Shown here piece after piece: positions 11,701 through 19,444 of a DNA stretch of 64,000 nucleotides; position 1 is the stretch's first letter; every line of letters starts with the position of its first letter. Position numbers and translations under genes: made by a program. The notes under the pieces were generated by a model. It was not told the DNA's origin. It saw nothing but the letters and a program-made list of their open reading frames with translations, and made no database searches. The stretch is from Emticicia aquatilis (GTDB lineage: Bacteria > Bacteroidota > Bacteroidia > Cytophagales > Spirosomataceae), in assembly GCF_014644295.1 (NCBI RefSeq), contig NZ_BMKK01000002.1, positions 707,866-771,865 on the forward strand, read 5' to 3'.

Positions 11701-14700
11701 GCTGTTGGAACTGGTAAAGCATTGATAATCACACTCGTAGTGGTGGTTGCACTACAGCCATTTGCATTTATAACTGTAACGGTATAAATTCCCGATGCTG
11801 AAATACTTGCTGGATTAATACTCGGATTTTGTAAACTTGATGTAAAACCATTCGGACCTACCCAAGCATAGTTTACACCCCCACTTGATGTTAAATCTAA
11901 ACTTTTCCCAACACAAACTGGGGTATTTGAACTCGCTGTTGGAACTGGTAAAGCATTGATAATCACACTCGTCGTGGTGGTTGCACTACAGCCATTCGCA
12001 TTCGTCACCGTAACTGTATAAATTCCAGTCGCTGAAATACTTGCTGGATTAATACTCGGATTTTGTAAACTTGAAGTAAAGCCATTTGGTCCTAACCAAG
12101 AATAGCTTACCCCACCACTTGAAGCTAAATCTAAACTTTTTCCAACACAAACTGGCGTATTTGAACTCGTCGTTGGTACTGGCAAAGCATTAATAACCAC
12201 ATTCGTCGTGGCAGTCGCACTACATCCATTGGCATTCGTAACCGTAAATGTATAAATTCCTATTGCTGAAAGACTTACTGGATTAATACTCGGATTCTGT
12301 AAACTTGAGGTAAAACCATTTGGTCCAACCCAAGCATAGCTTACACCACCACTCGAACCTAAATCTAAACTTTTCCCAACACAAACTGGCGTGTTTGAAC
12401 TCGCTGTTGGAATTGGTAAAGCATTGATAATGACATTCGCCGTGGCTGTCGCACTACATCCATTGGTATTCGTAACCGTGACCGTATAAACTCCTGTTGC
12501 TGAAAGACTTACTGGATTAATACTCGGATTCTGTAAACTTGAGGTAAAACCATTTGGTCCAACCCAAGCATAGCTTACACCACCACTCGAACCTAAATCT
12601 AAACTTTTCCCAACACAAACTGGCGTGTTTGAACTCGCTGTTGGAATTGGTAAAGCATTGATAATGACATTCGCCGTGGCTGTCGCACTACATCCATTGG
12701 TATTCGTAACCGTGACCGTATAAACTCCTGTTGCTGAAATGCTTACTGGATTGATACTCGGATTCTGTAAACTTGAAACAAATCCATTTGGCCCTAACCA
12801 AGCATAACCCACTCCGCCATTTGATGTCAAATCTAAACTTTTACCAACACAAACAGGCGTATTGGAACTTGCCGTTGGTACTGGTAAAGAATTGATAACC
12901 ACACTCGTCGTGGCAGTTGCACTACAACCATTCGCATTCGTTACTGTAACTGTATAAATTCCCGTTGCTGAAAGACTTGCTGGATTAATACTCGGATTTT
13001 GTAAACTTGATGTAAAACCATTAGGCCCTACCCAAACGTAACTTACTCCACCACTTGATGTTAAATCTAAACTTTTACCTACACAAACTGGGCTATTTGA
13101 ACTCGCTGTTGGAACTGGCAAAGCATTGATTACCACTTTCGTCGTAACAGTCGCACTACACCCATTACCGTTAGTAACCGTAACTGTATAAACTCCTGAT
13201 GAAGAAATACCTACTGGATTAATACTTGGATTCTGTAAACTTGAAGTAAAACCATTCGGTCCTACCCAAGTATAACTTACTCCACCACTTGATGTTAAAT
13301 CTAAACTTTTCCCAACACAAACTGGCGTGTTTGAACTCGCTGTTGGTACTGGTATAGCATTGATTACCACATTCGTCGTAGCTGTTGAACTACAGCCATT
13401 CGCATTTGTAACAGTAATCGTATAAATTCCTGTGGCTGAAATGCTTACTGGATTGACATTTGGATTCTGTAAACTTGATGTAAAACCATTAGGCCCTACC
13501 CAAACGTAACTTACTCCACCACTTGATGTTAAATCTAAACTTTTTCCAACACATACTGGCGTATTTGAACTTGCAGAGGGAACAGGCAAAGCATTGATAA
13601 CCACACTCGTAGTAGCTGTTGCACTACATCCATTCGCATTCGTCACCGTAACTGTATAAATTCCAGATGCCGAAAGACTTGCTGGATTGATACTTGGATT
13701 TTGTAAACTTGATGTAAAACCATTTGGTCCTAACCAAGCATAGATAACTCCACCACTTGATATTAAATCCAAACTTTTTCCAACACAAACTGGGCTATTA
13801 GAATTGGCTGTTGGTGTTGGTAAAGGATTTATAGTGACAGCAGTAGTTGAACTTGCACTACAACCATTTAAAATCACATTCAGACTATATGTTCCACTTG
13901 CCGCAGTTGTTACTGTTGTTATACTCGGATTTTGTAATCCTGATGTAAAATTATTAGGGCCACTCCATTGATAAATCGCTCCTGTAACGCCCCCAGAACC
14001 CAATAAATTTAAAGTATTACCTACACAAACAGGGCTATTACTATTTGCCGATGTATTTGGTAAAGGCTTAATAGCCACATTTGTAGTAGCAGTAGCCGTA
14101 CATCCGTTTAATGTAACTGTTGAAGTATAAACTCCATTAGATGCAGGAGTTATACCACTAATTGTTGGATTTTGTAAAGCAGAAGAATATCCGCTCGGTC
14201 CATTCCATAAATATGATGCTCCTGTTCCACCATTGACCGAACTTAACGTTAAAGTTTGTCCTTGACAAATGGGTGAATTATTACTTGCTCCTACTGTTGG
14301 TAATGGCTTAACCGTAACACTCGTTGTGGCCGTTGCAGTACAACCATTCAATGTAACTGTTAAAGAATAAGTACCATTCTGGGTACTTTTAGCAGCTGCG
14401 ATACTTGGATTTTGTAAAGTAGATGCAAAAGAATTTGGTCCACTCCAAGCATAAGTTGCTCCGGTACCTGCATTTGTGGTGGTCAAATTCAATGTTTGAC
14501 CTTGACAAATAGCTGAATTTGAACTTGCATTAATTGCTGGCAATGGCTTTACTGTAATCGGAATCTCAAGAATATCATTGCAACCATTCACAGTTTTACT
14601 CACAAAATAGCTTCTTGAGGCCGTTGGGCATACCACCGAACTTGTAAGTTGATTTACATCTGCTTGAGCATCAGCCAATGTGTTAAAATATTTAATACTT

Positions 14701-15788
14701 ACAGTACTATTAGGAAGCAGAGGGGTATTATCAGTAAATAATGTCGATAAATCTGTACAAGTTTCAGTACATATGCTTGTTCCTGAAGTAACTAAATCTG
14801 GATATGGCGTAACAGTGCCAACTAATGTTGGGGTTGAAGCAATTCGGCATGTAATTAGGTTAATATTACCACTTTCAGATGCTAAAACTCTATAATAATA
14901 AATACCACTCGTTGCAGGTGTTAATGTATATGTAGTAGTTGTTGCACCACTTATATTTGTCCAATTAGTAGCATCTGTACTGACTTGCCATTGAAACACA
15001 GGATTATTATAGCCACTACTTAACGTTGCATTCAGCGTGAACGACTGACCAATACAAATCTTAGCTGTTGTAGAATTGGTATTCAAAAACTTAGTTGTCA
15101 ACGTCGGCCCGCATGCTCTAAACTGAATATCATCGAGGGCTAAATCATTCCCACAGCCTCCAGGTGCATTATTTACTAAACGTAAAACGACGGTTGAAAC
15201 CCCCGTTGGTGTAGTAAAAAATGTTGCATATCTATTCCACTGTGGACTTGAAGTTTCGGGAATACTTCCAGTAGAAAATGTTTTTAAGACTGTCCCAGAA
15301 GTTGTTTCAATATTAAAAGTTACATTTGGAAATCTTTGAGAATTAGTCGAGCAGCTTCCCGCTTTTAATAAATTCATTATCCAAGAAGAAAACTCATAAG
15401 TTGTTCCACCACACAAACCAGAAATAGTTGTTTTGAAAAATTCACCTGGTGAATATGAAGCATTAACCACCATCATGTAGCCATTAGTATCACCTGTATG
15501 GTCACGTGTAGAAAGCAACCAACCACCACCATAACAAGTATTATTGTCGGTAGCATTGGCTACTGAAGTTGTGCGTATTCCATAAAATCCATCTTGAATA
15601 CAGGTCACTCCCGAGTATGTGTAATTCGTTTGTCCAGTCGGTAAGGCCGCACCAATACTTGCACCCGAACCAAAAGTAACGTTCACAACAGGGTCGCCCA
15701 AAGACCCAGTACAAGACTGAGCCTTTGTTTGTACACTTTCAAGAAAAATCAACAGCAAGATGACTATTTTTACAATCCCTTTCATCAA
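2751..15788 (-). CDS. Giant secreted Ig-like repeat surface protein (4345 aa)
   Basis: Very large exported protein, probably a cell-surface adhesin or matrix protein (inference from architecture). It starts with a hydrophobic signal peptide ending near TKAQS. A jelly-roll-like region with conserved aromatics and cysteines (about residues 25-225) follows, then dozens of Ig-like modules of about 75-80 residues. Each module holds a PVC...GPNGF...LQNP...GIY...GC pattern; the two cysteines per module probably form a disulfide. Seventeen consecutive modules are almost identical. Several CHU_C-associated Ig-like modules (DWYDSPSGG type) are interspersed, and three long repeats occur near the C-terminus. 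The end (CTPFEVKKTKNRR) matches neither a classic type A nor a type B type IX sorting domain. It lies 12 bp downstream of the S74 protein and is probably co-transcribed with it. Confidence 0.9.
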   Translation of the reverse strand: MMKGIVKIVILLLIFLESVQTKAQSCTGSLGDPVVNVTFGSGASIGAALPTGQTNYTYSGVTCIQDGFYGIRTTSVANATDNNTCYGGGWLLSTRDHTGDTNGYMMVVNASYSPGEFFKTTISGLCGGTTYEFSSWIMNLLKAGSCSTNSQRFPNVTFNIETTSGTVLKTFSTGSIPETSSPQWNRYATFFTTPTGVSTVVLRLVNNAPGGCGNDLALDDIQFRACGPTLTTKFLNTNSTTAKICIGQSFTLNATLSSGYNNPVFQWQVSTDATNWTNISGATTTTYTLTPATSGIYYYRVLASESGNINLITCRIASTPTLVGTVTPYPDLVTSGTSICTETCTDLSTLFTDNTPLLPNSTVSIKYFNTLADAQADVNQLTSSVVCPTASRSYFVSKTVNGCNDILEIPITVKPLPAINASSNSAICQGQTLNLTTTNAGTGATYAWSGPNSFASTLQNPSIAAAKSTQNGTYSLTVTLNGCTATATTSVTVKPLPTVGASNNSPICQGQTLTLSSVNGGTGASYLWNGPSGYSSALQNPTISGITPASNGVYTSTVTLNGCTATATTNVAIKPLPNTSANSNSPVCVGNTLNLLGSGGVTGAIYQWSGPNNFTSGLQNPSITTVTTAASGTYSLNVILNGCSASSTTAVTINPLPTPTANSNSPVCVGKSLDLISSGGVIYAWLGPNGFTSSLQNPSINPASLSASGIYTVTVTNANGCSATATTSVVINALPVPSASSNTPVCVGKSLDLTSSGGVSYVWVGPNGFTSSLQNPNVNPVSISATGIYTITVTNANGCSSTATTNVVINAIPVPTASSNTPVCVGKSLDLTSSGGVSYTWVGPNGFTSSLQNPSINPVGISSSGVYTVTVTNGNGCSATVTTKVVINALPVPTASSNSPVCVGKSLDLTSSGGVSYVWVGPNGFTSSLQNPSINPASLSATGIYTVTVTNANGCSATATTSVVINSLPVPTASSNTPVCVGKSLDLTSNGGVGYAWLGPNGFVSSLQNPSINPVSISATGVYTVTVTNTNGCSATATANVIINALPIPTASSNTPVCVGKSLDLGSSGGVSYAWVGPNGFTSSLQNPSINPVSLSATGVYTVTVTNTNGCSATATANVIINALPIPTASSNTPVCVGKSLDLGSSGGVSYAWVGPNGFTSSLQNPSINPVSLSAIGIYTFTVTNANGCSATATTNVVINALPVPTTSSNTPVCVGKSLDLASSGGVSYSWLGPNGFTSSLQNPSINPASISATGIYTVTVTNANGCSATTTTSVIINALPVPTASSNTPVCVGKSLDLTSSGGVNYAWVGPNGFTSSLQNPSINPASISASGIYTVTVINANGCSATTTTSVIINALPVPTASSNTPVCVGKSLDLTSSGGVSYAWVGPNGFSSSLQNTSINPVSLLAAGIYTVTVTNATGCSATATTNVVINFLPVPIASSNTPVCVGKSLDFTSSGGVNYAWVGPNGFTSSLQNPSINSVSISATGIYTVTVTNTNGCSATTTTSVVINALPVPTASSNTAVCVGKSLDFTSSGGVNYAWLGPNGFTSSLQNPSINPVSVSSSGVYTVTVTNANGCSSTATTSVIINALPVPTASSNTPVCVGKSLDLASSGGVSYAWVGPNGFTSSSQNPSINPVSLSAIGIYTVTVTNANGCSETATTNVVINALPVPMASSNTPVCVGKSLDLTSSGGVNYAWGGPNGFASSLQNPSINPVSISATGIYTVTVTNANGCSATATTNVVINALPVPTVSSNKPVCVGKSLDLTSSGGVSYVWVGPNGFTSSLQNPSINPVSLSASGIYTVTVTNANGCSATATTSVVINALPVPSASSNTPVCVGKSLDLTSSGGVSYAWAGPSGFSSSLQNPSINPVSISASGIYTVTVTNANSCSATATTNVVINALPVPTASSNSPVCVGKSLDLTSSGGVSYVWVGPNGFVSSLQNPSINPVSLSATGIYTVTVTNTNGCSATATTNVLINPLPVALISSNSPVCETLPLNISAQASLGAVYAWSGPNGFSSTAQNPTIVSPTVANSGIYFLTVTSGDGCTATASANITIKKKPAAIASNDSPKCAGQNLQLNANNETGATYTWSGPNGFTSNLQNPIVTNVSPINTGIYQVIVDLDGCFNSATTSVTVYDNPVANPSSNSPVCEGQVLNFTAENAGAGATYLWTGVNGFTSNLQNPSLLAQTAINSAVFTLTVTQNGCITTASTAITIKPKPTISIPIISPLCATENINLKAIATNGSSFQWSGPNGFVSSLQNPVINSSIIASTGIYEVIVDLNGCLNNATTSITVNPKPGAIAMVNSPVCETESVNLTANNAGTGAIYSWVGPNNFTSNLQNPVLNNTIPIQSGIYTLTVQLGICFSTTTVDVTVFPKPTLTIGLVACKPNLKTYTVDFTSNATTLLTTAGTINNLGGNNYQIVGVPAGTNIVLTVKTDKNCIEIQNINAPDCSCPVVNAPVSNGDKVICEGDINPILSVNVGANETADWYSTPSGGSPLVDSTKSFTPTSTSPGTYTYYAETRNEINECRSATRTAIKFTIKPKPLVSLNANSPICETDSLKLTGNSSLTGVIYSWNGPNNYTSSLQNPVITNAISSQSGYYKLLIDLNGCKTADSVNVFIKPKPQPIASSNSPVCEGFPLNISANSIANASYKWSGPKAFTNENQNEIITNTIPACSGIYTLTVTLDGCVSTTTTQVVVNAKPKISTSTPKCAVDLATYSLKFIALGGTVSSTAGVIINDSLKNVPSGTNVRLYITSPEGCQDSVLVNAPDCLCPPLDASVSLGDTAICQSQPNPLLAVNVNTLAGETVDWYDAANGGNLLQGNSLTYNPSPTAAGTYTYYAETRRADITIRTCVSSTRTPVKLIIKPLPLATALNNSPICQEDSLKLEAVAVSGANFAWTGPNGFVANSEDTLRFPAKTSMSGIYNLTVELAGCISTATTEVLVKPLPDANALSNATFGLCENDTLTLTMPSATNPIDSYSWTGPNAYAATGQTVKIIPASPSLSGIYTLTTSLNGCKNQDTTNVLIKPLPLTIANNTSPVCEGDSVILSAADSPNATYEWFTPNGVPIGTGKRIVLTNTQPNQSGDYFVKVTLDGCSDTSRTNVIIKRKPIALASGNTVCAGESIVLNAQKDSTATYLWSGPLGFNATKKDTILTNVIVSQSGIYTLNVTLNGCTLSDTASVLVKPLPVTIALSNSPVCENAATQLTAENAGTNAKYAWVGPNNFNSTLQNPVLDSASVAKAGIYTVEITLDGCKQTDTTLVVVKPLPLVSITANTPICEDDTLKLSVSSLIGGTYAWSGPNNFTSSQNTVQIQKVSLNASGLYQVTVTKDACSKNDSVSIGIKPKPLVQILSNSPVCEQDSLQLTAANAGVNATYSWSGPNGFTSNIQNPTVSPMTMAKAGKYILQVNLDNCIEYDTTEVVVKPLPILALSSNLPVCAEDTLKLFTGNNQLGTTFKWSGPAGFSDTTSTSIIPNVSVQQSGLYQVTAVLNGCFKADSISVLIKPLPVAIASAKDDSLCVGETLELSAANAGIGANYSWEGPNGFISNEQSPVITPVTSSNAGKYILKVTLNNCEAKDTINIVVNPLPTLVIDSAKCTPDLKYYNVYYHASDSLVSSTAGIFENGILKNIPKDSLSVRLTVTTKFGCSINQEVTAPDCNCPVIAAPTMNIQDTTICRGSTLPIFKATAGNRQTADWYDSPSGGTKIFTGLSYSLTTSDTLYVQARDTVSNCKSNVRTKISLIINELPIANASANSPVCQGDSLELSAETVSGASYSWLGAGFTSTQQNPVINAAKVLDGGIYTLSVTLKGCVSTTTVNAIINPLPTLVIDSAKCTPDLKYYNVYYHASDSLVTSTAGIFENGILKNIPKDSLSVRLTVTTKFGCSISQEVIAPDCNCPVIATPKMNIQDTTICRGSTLPIFTATVGNRQTADWFDSPTGGTKIFTGLSYSLTTSDTLYVQARDTVSNCKSNVRTKVSLIINELPIVNATSNSPVCQGDSLKLSAETVSGASYSWLGAGFTSTQQNPIINPAKVLDGGIYTLTVTLKGCVSTTTVNAIVNPLPTLVIDSAKCTHDLKYYNVYYHASDSLVSSTAGIFENGILKNIPKDSLSVRLTVTTKFGCSISQEVTAPDCNCPVIAAPTMNIQDTTICRGDILPIFKAAVANRQTADWFDSPSGGTKVFTGLSYSLTTSDTLYVQARDTVSNCKSNVRTKVSLIINELPSFEVVGISAKCSGSVVENNGAIQLLTWASSNKFAYVKDSVFTENTTYQTASNIPTDGLIIKNIAGSPTNVWYTIRIFNPSGCFVDKKVLLKKTVCDCLLTPICTPFEVKKTKNRRVIP
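3108..5020. repeat. Long-period tandem repeat, 711-bp unit, about 2.7 copies
   Basis: Near the 3' end of the giant gene a 237-residue block recurs. It comprises an SAKC...DLKYYNVYY module, an APDCNCPVI...DWYDSP module and a PVCQGDSLELS Ig module. The identical string AATTACAATCGGG occurs at 3371, 4082 and 4793, exactly 711 bp apart each time. Copies differ at scattered sites only. The third copy lacks the last Ig module. Confidence 0.9.
9816..13793. repeat. Array of 17 near-identical 234-bp coding repeats
   Basis: Seventeen in-frame units of exactly 78 codons each, beginning PVCVGKSLDL (one unit begins AVC) and ending SSNT or SSNS, run without spacer between 13793 and 9816 on the minus strand. 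Outside the array the Ig modules are clearly diverged. Two neighbouring units contain an exact 243-bp match at offset 234 (12263-12505 against 12497-12739), which points to very recent duplication or gene conversion. Confidence 0.95.
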
Positions 15789-15800
15789 ATTTATAAGGAT

Positions 15801-16730
15801 TTATTTATTTTTCAACCGTTCCAATTCGGTTTTCAAGGCTTCAATTTGCACTTGTTGTTCTTGAATCGCCTTCACCAAATACGGAATCAACTCTATATAA
15901 TTTACACTCAAAAACTCGACTGGTTCACTCAATTTTGCCTTAGTTACGGGATCGTATTTAGCAGGTTGAATGGCTTTTGTAACCAATTCAGGTAAAACTG
16001 CTTGCACATCTTGAGCTATAAATCCGTGATGATTACCTGCTGGCAAATTCATTCCTGCAATTTTTTCATATTGATACGAATAAGGCGAAAGCTTCATGAG
16101 CGTTCCGAGTCCATTTGAAATCTTAGAAAGGTTATTCTTTAATTTAAAATCAGAAGCCGATGTGACTGTACCTGTTACAGTTACATTTCCATCAAAATAC
16201 CCAGCATATTGTGTAGCAGGCCCAAAGCTAAACGCCTCACCATATACGCCATATAATGCACGTGCATTAGCATTGCCGTAGGCCGAACCTAAAACCCCAA
16301 ATGCGGCACCAATGCCCATATTAGTTCCCACTCCCTTCACGCCAAAGTTATCGCCACTGCCATCAATAACTGCCATGCCCAAAACTCCATGATTAAGTAT
16401 GGCAGTATTGCCCGTTAATCCTAATAATCCAGCATTACTGAGTGTAGAATTTGTTGCGTAACCATAAACCGAAAAAACCTCATTGCCAGTTGAAGCAGGA
16501 GTAGCTTCGGCACTTATGGCAGAATATACTTGGCTCGATATCGGAGTGATAGTTGGTGTTGTACCAACACCTTTTACGTGAAGTTTGGCGTTTGGATTTG
16601 AGCCATCGTTATTGATACCTATCGAAGTTGCCTTCAAAATATTATCAGAAGGACTAAGTAAAATAGATTGTGCCACTACCATCGAGTGGCTCAATATCAA
16701 TGAACTGCAAAGCAATAAACGCTTAATCAT
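15801..16730 (-). CDS. Secreted protein with C-terminal S74 intramolecular chaperone domain
   Basis: 309 residues: signal peptide (about 1-20, cut after VVAQS), a glycine-rich fibre-like middle with repeated GVxG, GVLG and GVYG strands (about 60-185), and a C-terminal peptidase S74 / tail-fibre chaperone domain. That domain begins at SDFKLKNN and contains GFIAQDVQAVLPELV and SVNYIELIPYLVKAI before a closing coiled coil. In this family the domain trimerises the fibre and can cut itself off at the Ser of SDxxLK; that Ser is present. Many Bacteroidota use it on surface fibres. It is the first gene of a likely two-gene unit with the giant protein. Confidence 0.88.
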   Translation of the reverse strand: MIKRLLLCSSLILSHSMVVAQSILLSPSDNILKATSIGINNDGSNPNAKLHVKGVGTTPTITPISSQVYSAISAEATPASTGNEVFSVYGYATNSTLSNAGLLGLTGNTAILNHGVLGMAVIDGSGDNFGVKGVGTNMGIGAAFGVLGSAYGNANARALYGVYGEAFSFGPATQYAGYFDGNVTVTGTVTSASDFKLKNNLSKISNGLGTLMKLSPYSYQYEKIAGMNLPAGNHHGFIAQDVQAVLPELVTKAIQPAKYDPVTKAKLSEPVEFLSVNYIELIPYLVKAIQEQQVQIEALKTELERLKNK

Positions 16731-16942
16731 GTTTTTATAGGAAATTTATAGGAAATAAGCACGTAAGTCCTTGATGTCATTTACTGAAGAATCAGCGGTA
16801 GTTTCAAAAACTTATATTTTGACTTTGTCGAAAAACGTACCAATCAATCATTTTTTTACAAAATCTTACCCAACGGTAGCATTTTGAGTTAAGCTGTAAT
16901 ATTTTAGTAGTTGAGCCGTTCAATAATCGTATTCAAAAAACG

Positions 16943-16974
16943 TTTGAATTCTACATATCGAAATCATACCTTTG
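16943..16974 (+). promoter_or_regulatory. Bacteroidota-type promoter for the DUF1460 gene
   Basis: TTTG at 16943-16946 is followed after 20 bp by TACCTTTG at 16967-16974, matching the TTTG / TAnnTTTG consensus of Bacteroidota sigma factors. The ATG at 17002 lies 27 bp downstream. The apparent TTG start at 16972 falls inside this promoter and is therefore unlikely. Confidence 0.75.
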
Positions 16975-17001
16975 TCAGATAATCTCAAAATCAAGTATCA
17001 A

Positions 17002-17823
17002 ATGCTGTTCAAAAACACCTTCAGTCTATTTCTTACAGCCTTTTCTCTGAACATTGTATTTGCACAAAGTGCCGACGAAATGGTATTTATGCAGAAAATG
17101 AAATTGCCTAAAGGCGAAAACAAAGCACAAACAGCCATAGCAATCGCTAAGAGTTTCATTGGTCAGCCTTACAAGGCAGGAACGTTGGACGCTCTTCCGA
17201 ACGAACAATTAGTTTGTAATCTTAGAGATTTTGACTGCTGGACATTTGTAGAAAGTGTAACAGCAATGACTTTGACGAAGTACGATGAAAAACCGAGTTA
17301 CGAGAAATTTAATAATCACCTAAAAAATCTGCGTTACCGCAAAGGAAAAGTGAATGGTTATGGCTCACGCATCCATTATTTTAAAGAATGGATGATTCAA
17401 ACTGAAGATAACAATATTGCTCAAGAAATGACGCCTCTGATTGGTGGCGAAGAAGCCAATAAAGACATCAACTTTATGACTTCTCACCGAAGTCTATACA
17501 CAAAATTACAAGATAACGAATCTTTTGCAGCCGTAGAAAAAGCCCAAAAAACAATCAATACTTACGATTTCTTTTACATACCTAAAAGTAAGGTAGCTAA
17601 AATAGAGTCTGAAATTCAAGATGGAGATATTATTGGCATAACATCAGGAGTAGAAGGACTGGACTTCAATCACGAGGGTTTTGCCATTAAACAAAATGGT
17701 CGAATTCATTTACTTCATGCGTCATACGACCTCAAAAAAGTAATGATTACCACCGAACCTTTGGCTGATTATCTCAACAGAATAAAGAAGCATTCAGGAA
17801 TTACCGTTCTGCGTTTACTATAA
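17002..17823 (+). CDS. DUF1460 family secreted amidase/peptidase-like protein (NlpC/P60 superfamily)
   Basis: 273 residues with a signal peptide (MLFKNTFSLF to VFAQS). The family is described as N-acetylmuramoyl-L-alanine amidase-like, with a papain-type NlpC/P60 fold that cuts cell-wall peptides. The candidate nucleophile is C79 in RDFDCWTFVES, and NHEGFAIKQNGRIHLLHAS supplies the histidines near the C-terminus. The start was set at 17002 because the upstream TTG overlaps the promoter. It is transcribed alone and ends in a long terminator hairpin shared with the converging amidohydrolase. Activity on murein is inferred from the family. Confidence 0.85.
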   Translation: MLFKNTFSLFLTAFSLNIVFAQSADEMVFMQKMKLPKGENKAQTAIAIAKSFIGQPYKAGTLDALPNEQLVCNLRDFDCWTFVESVTAMTLTKYDEKPSYEKFNNHLKNLRYRKGKVNGYGSRIHYFKEWMIQTEDNNIAQEMTPLIGGEEANKDINFMTSHRSLYTKLQDNESFAAVEKAQKTINTYDFFYIPKSKVAKIESEIQDGDIIGITSGVEGLDFNHEGFAIKQNGRIHLLHASYDLKKVMITTEPLADYLNRIKKHSGITVLRLL

Positions 17824-17832
17824 AATCACTAT

Positions 17833-17901
17833 CTTAGATACAAAAAGTACGAAGTCACTCAAGTAAAACCTTGACATAGCTTCGTGCTTTTTGTGTTCTA
17901 A
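17833..17901. terminator. Long imperfect bidirectional terminator hairpin
   Basis: Two arms of about 23 bases (CTTAGATACAAAAAG... and its near reverse complement ending at 17901) pair with a few mismatches and one bulge. The core stem is 17841-17855 with 17879-17893. It lies between converging genes. Confidence 0.7.
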
Positions 17902-17921
17902 GTGCTAAAATTTCAGTATTG

Positions 17922-19190
17922 TTATTCTACTAAGACTCCATTTTTATAAACTTTTTTTACCTTTCTAATATCGGTAATTGTCTGCGAAGGATTGCCCTCC
18001 ACTACCAAAATATCTGCCAAAAGTCCATTTTTGATTCGACCAACCTCTTTATTGATATGAAAAGCATCAGCATTGATACTTGTGGCGGATTTTAAAGCCT
18101 CTGTCGGGCTCATTCCGTATTCGACCATCATTTCAAGTTCACGGGCATTATCACCATGAGCAAAAACTCCCACGTCACCACCAAAACAAATCTTCACTCC
18201 TGCCTCCAGAGCTTGTTTAAAAGTAATTCGCTTTTTCTTGATTCTTTCTGGTTCTTCATCTACTCCCTTTTTCCAACCTCTGTATTGACTAATTGCATCA
18301 CCAGCCGCCAGAGTCGCACACAAATACACATTCTTTTCTGCCATCAATTTCCAGATTTCGGGTGTGCCGTTATCACCATGTTCAATCGTTTCTACACCAC
18401 CCAATATTGCACGACGCATACCTTCTACGGTTGAAGCATGGGCAACCGTTGGTCGGCCAGCACTTTGAGCGGTTGCCACAATCAACTTTATTTCGTCCAA
18501 AGAAAAAGTCGGAGCGGCTTCTCCTCGCAATCCCCAACGATAATCGGCATAAATTTTTATCAAATCGGCCCCTTTCCCAATCTGATTACGGGTCTTTTTT
18601 ATCAAATCATCAAAACCGTCAGCTTCTTCTGCCCCTTGTGGCACTTTGATGTCGGGCGAAAAAGTACGTGGTCCATAACTACCCGTAGCAATTAAAGCTT
18701 TCGTAGCTATCAGTAATCTCGGGCCAATAATCACACCATCATCAATGGCTTTTTTCAGACCTACATCATCAAACTCTGCTCCTTCTGTACCCAAATCTCG
18801 TGCGGTAGTAAAACCCGCTTTGAGCGTTTTTTCAGCATGTATAACTGCCCTTGCTGTGCGATACGAACGTGGTTCTTTCAAAACTTGGTCATCCCACGTT
18901 ACTTCGTTGTAAGGATGGAGAAAAAGATGCGTATGCCCTTCAATCAACCCAGGCAAAAGCGTACAATTTTTCAAATCAACAATTTTAGCATCTTTTGGCA
19001 AACTTTTTTCAATATTCGCCTGACTATCAACTTGTTCAATTTTATTTCCCTTGATGACTACTCCGTATTTTTCAAGATTTTTTTCACCATCAAAAACCCT
19101 ATCTGGACGTAGATAAACCAAACTTTGAGCAGAAACTTTACTAAGACACGTAGCAATAATAAATAATAATAACGTTTTTCTGAAGTACAT
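17922..19190 (-). CDS. Secreted imidazolonepropionase-like amidohydrolase (prolidase type)
   Basis: 422 residues with a signal peptide (cut near VSAQS). The protein is a metal-dependent amidohydrolase. Binuclear-centre residues are visible: H86 and H88 in EGHTH, a bridging lysine in GADLIKIYADY, histidines in TVAHAS and IEHGD, and the catalytic Asp in CFGGDVG. The C-terminal strand NGLLADILVVEG is typical of the family. Related enzymes hydrolyse Xaa-Pro dipeptides or cyclic amides; the substrate here cannot be read from sequence. A single gene with its own terminator. Confidence 0.9.
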   Translation of the reverse strand: MYFRKTLLLFIIATCLSKVSAQSLVYLRPDRVFDGEKNLEKYGVVIKGNKIEQVDSQANIEKSLPKDAKIVDLKNCTLLPGLIEGHTHLFLHPYNEVTWDDQVLKEPRSYRTARAVIHAEKTLKAGFTTARDLGTEGAEFDDVGLKKAIDDGVIIGPRLLIATKALIATGSYGPRTFSPDIKVPQGAEEADGFDDLIKKTRNQIGKGADLIKIYADYRWGLRGEAAPTFSLDEIKLIVATAQSAGRPTVAHASTVEGMRRAILGGVETIEHGDNGTPEIWKLMAEKNVYLCATLAAGDAISQYRGWKKGVDEEPERIKKKRITFKQALEAGVKICFGGDVGVFAHGDNARELEMMVEYGMSPTEALKSATSINADAFHINKEVGRIKNGLLADILVVEGNPSQTITDIRKVKKVYKNGVLVE

Positions 19191-19236
19191 TTTATAAAAG
19201 ATGAAGTGAGTTTTTATTATAAGATTTGTGTAAAAT

Positions 19237-19407
19237 TTATTTTCGCTTGTACATTCTAAGGCCTACAACCCCAATAATTACGAATAAAAGAGCCATTACG
19301 GTATTTGTAGAAGACTTATCCTTGATGTAGAGTTTCATGACGAGAAGAAAAATACCACAGAAAATTGCCACATAGCTGGCATAATAAGAAAGTTTATCTT
19401 TGTTCAT
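19237..19407 (-). CDS. Small two-helix membrane protein (56 aa)
   Basis: A short open frame begins MNKDKLSYYASYVAIF and ends RMYKRK. It has two hydrophobic segments (about residues 9-26 and 36-50) separated by a charged KDKSSTNT loop, with a basic tail. It is preceded at the right distance by a good Bacteroidota promoter, which argues that it is real despite its length. It lies upstream of the amidohydrolase on the same strand (46 bp gap). I do not recognise a family. Confidence 0.65.
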   Translation of the reverse strand: MNKDKLSYYASYVAIFCGIFLLVMKLYIKDKSSTNTVMALLFVIIGVVGLRMYKRK

Positions 19408-19444
19408 TTTTTTAGGGTTTTTGAGATTTTGATTTAAATATAAT

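Noticed and set aside
9816..13793. CRISPR-like regular repeats
   Set aside because: The repeats are 234 bp, contiguous without spacers, and keep one reading frame of a secreted protein.
16972..17001. TTG start for the DUF1460 gene
   Set aside because: The TTG is part of the TACCTTTG promoter box, and the ATG at 17002 opens a proper signal peptide.
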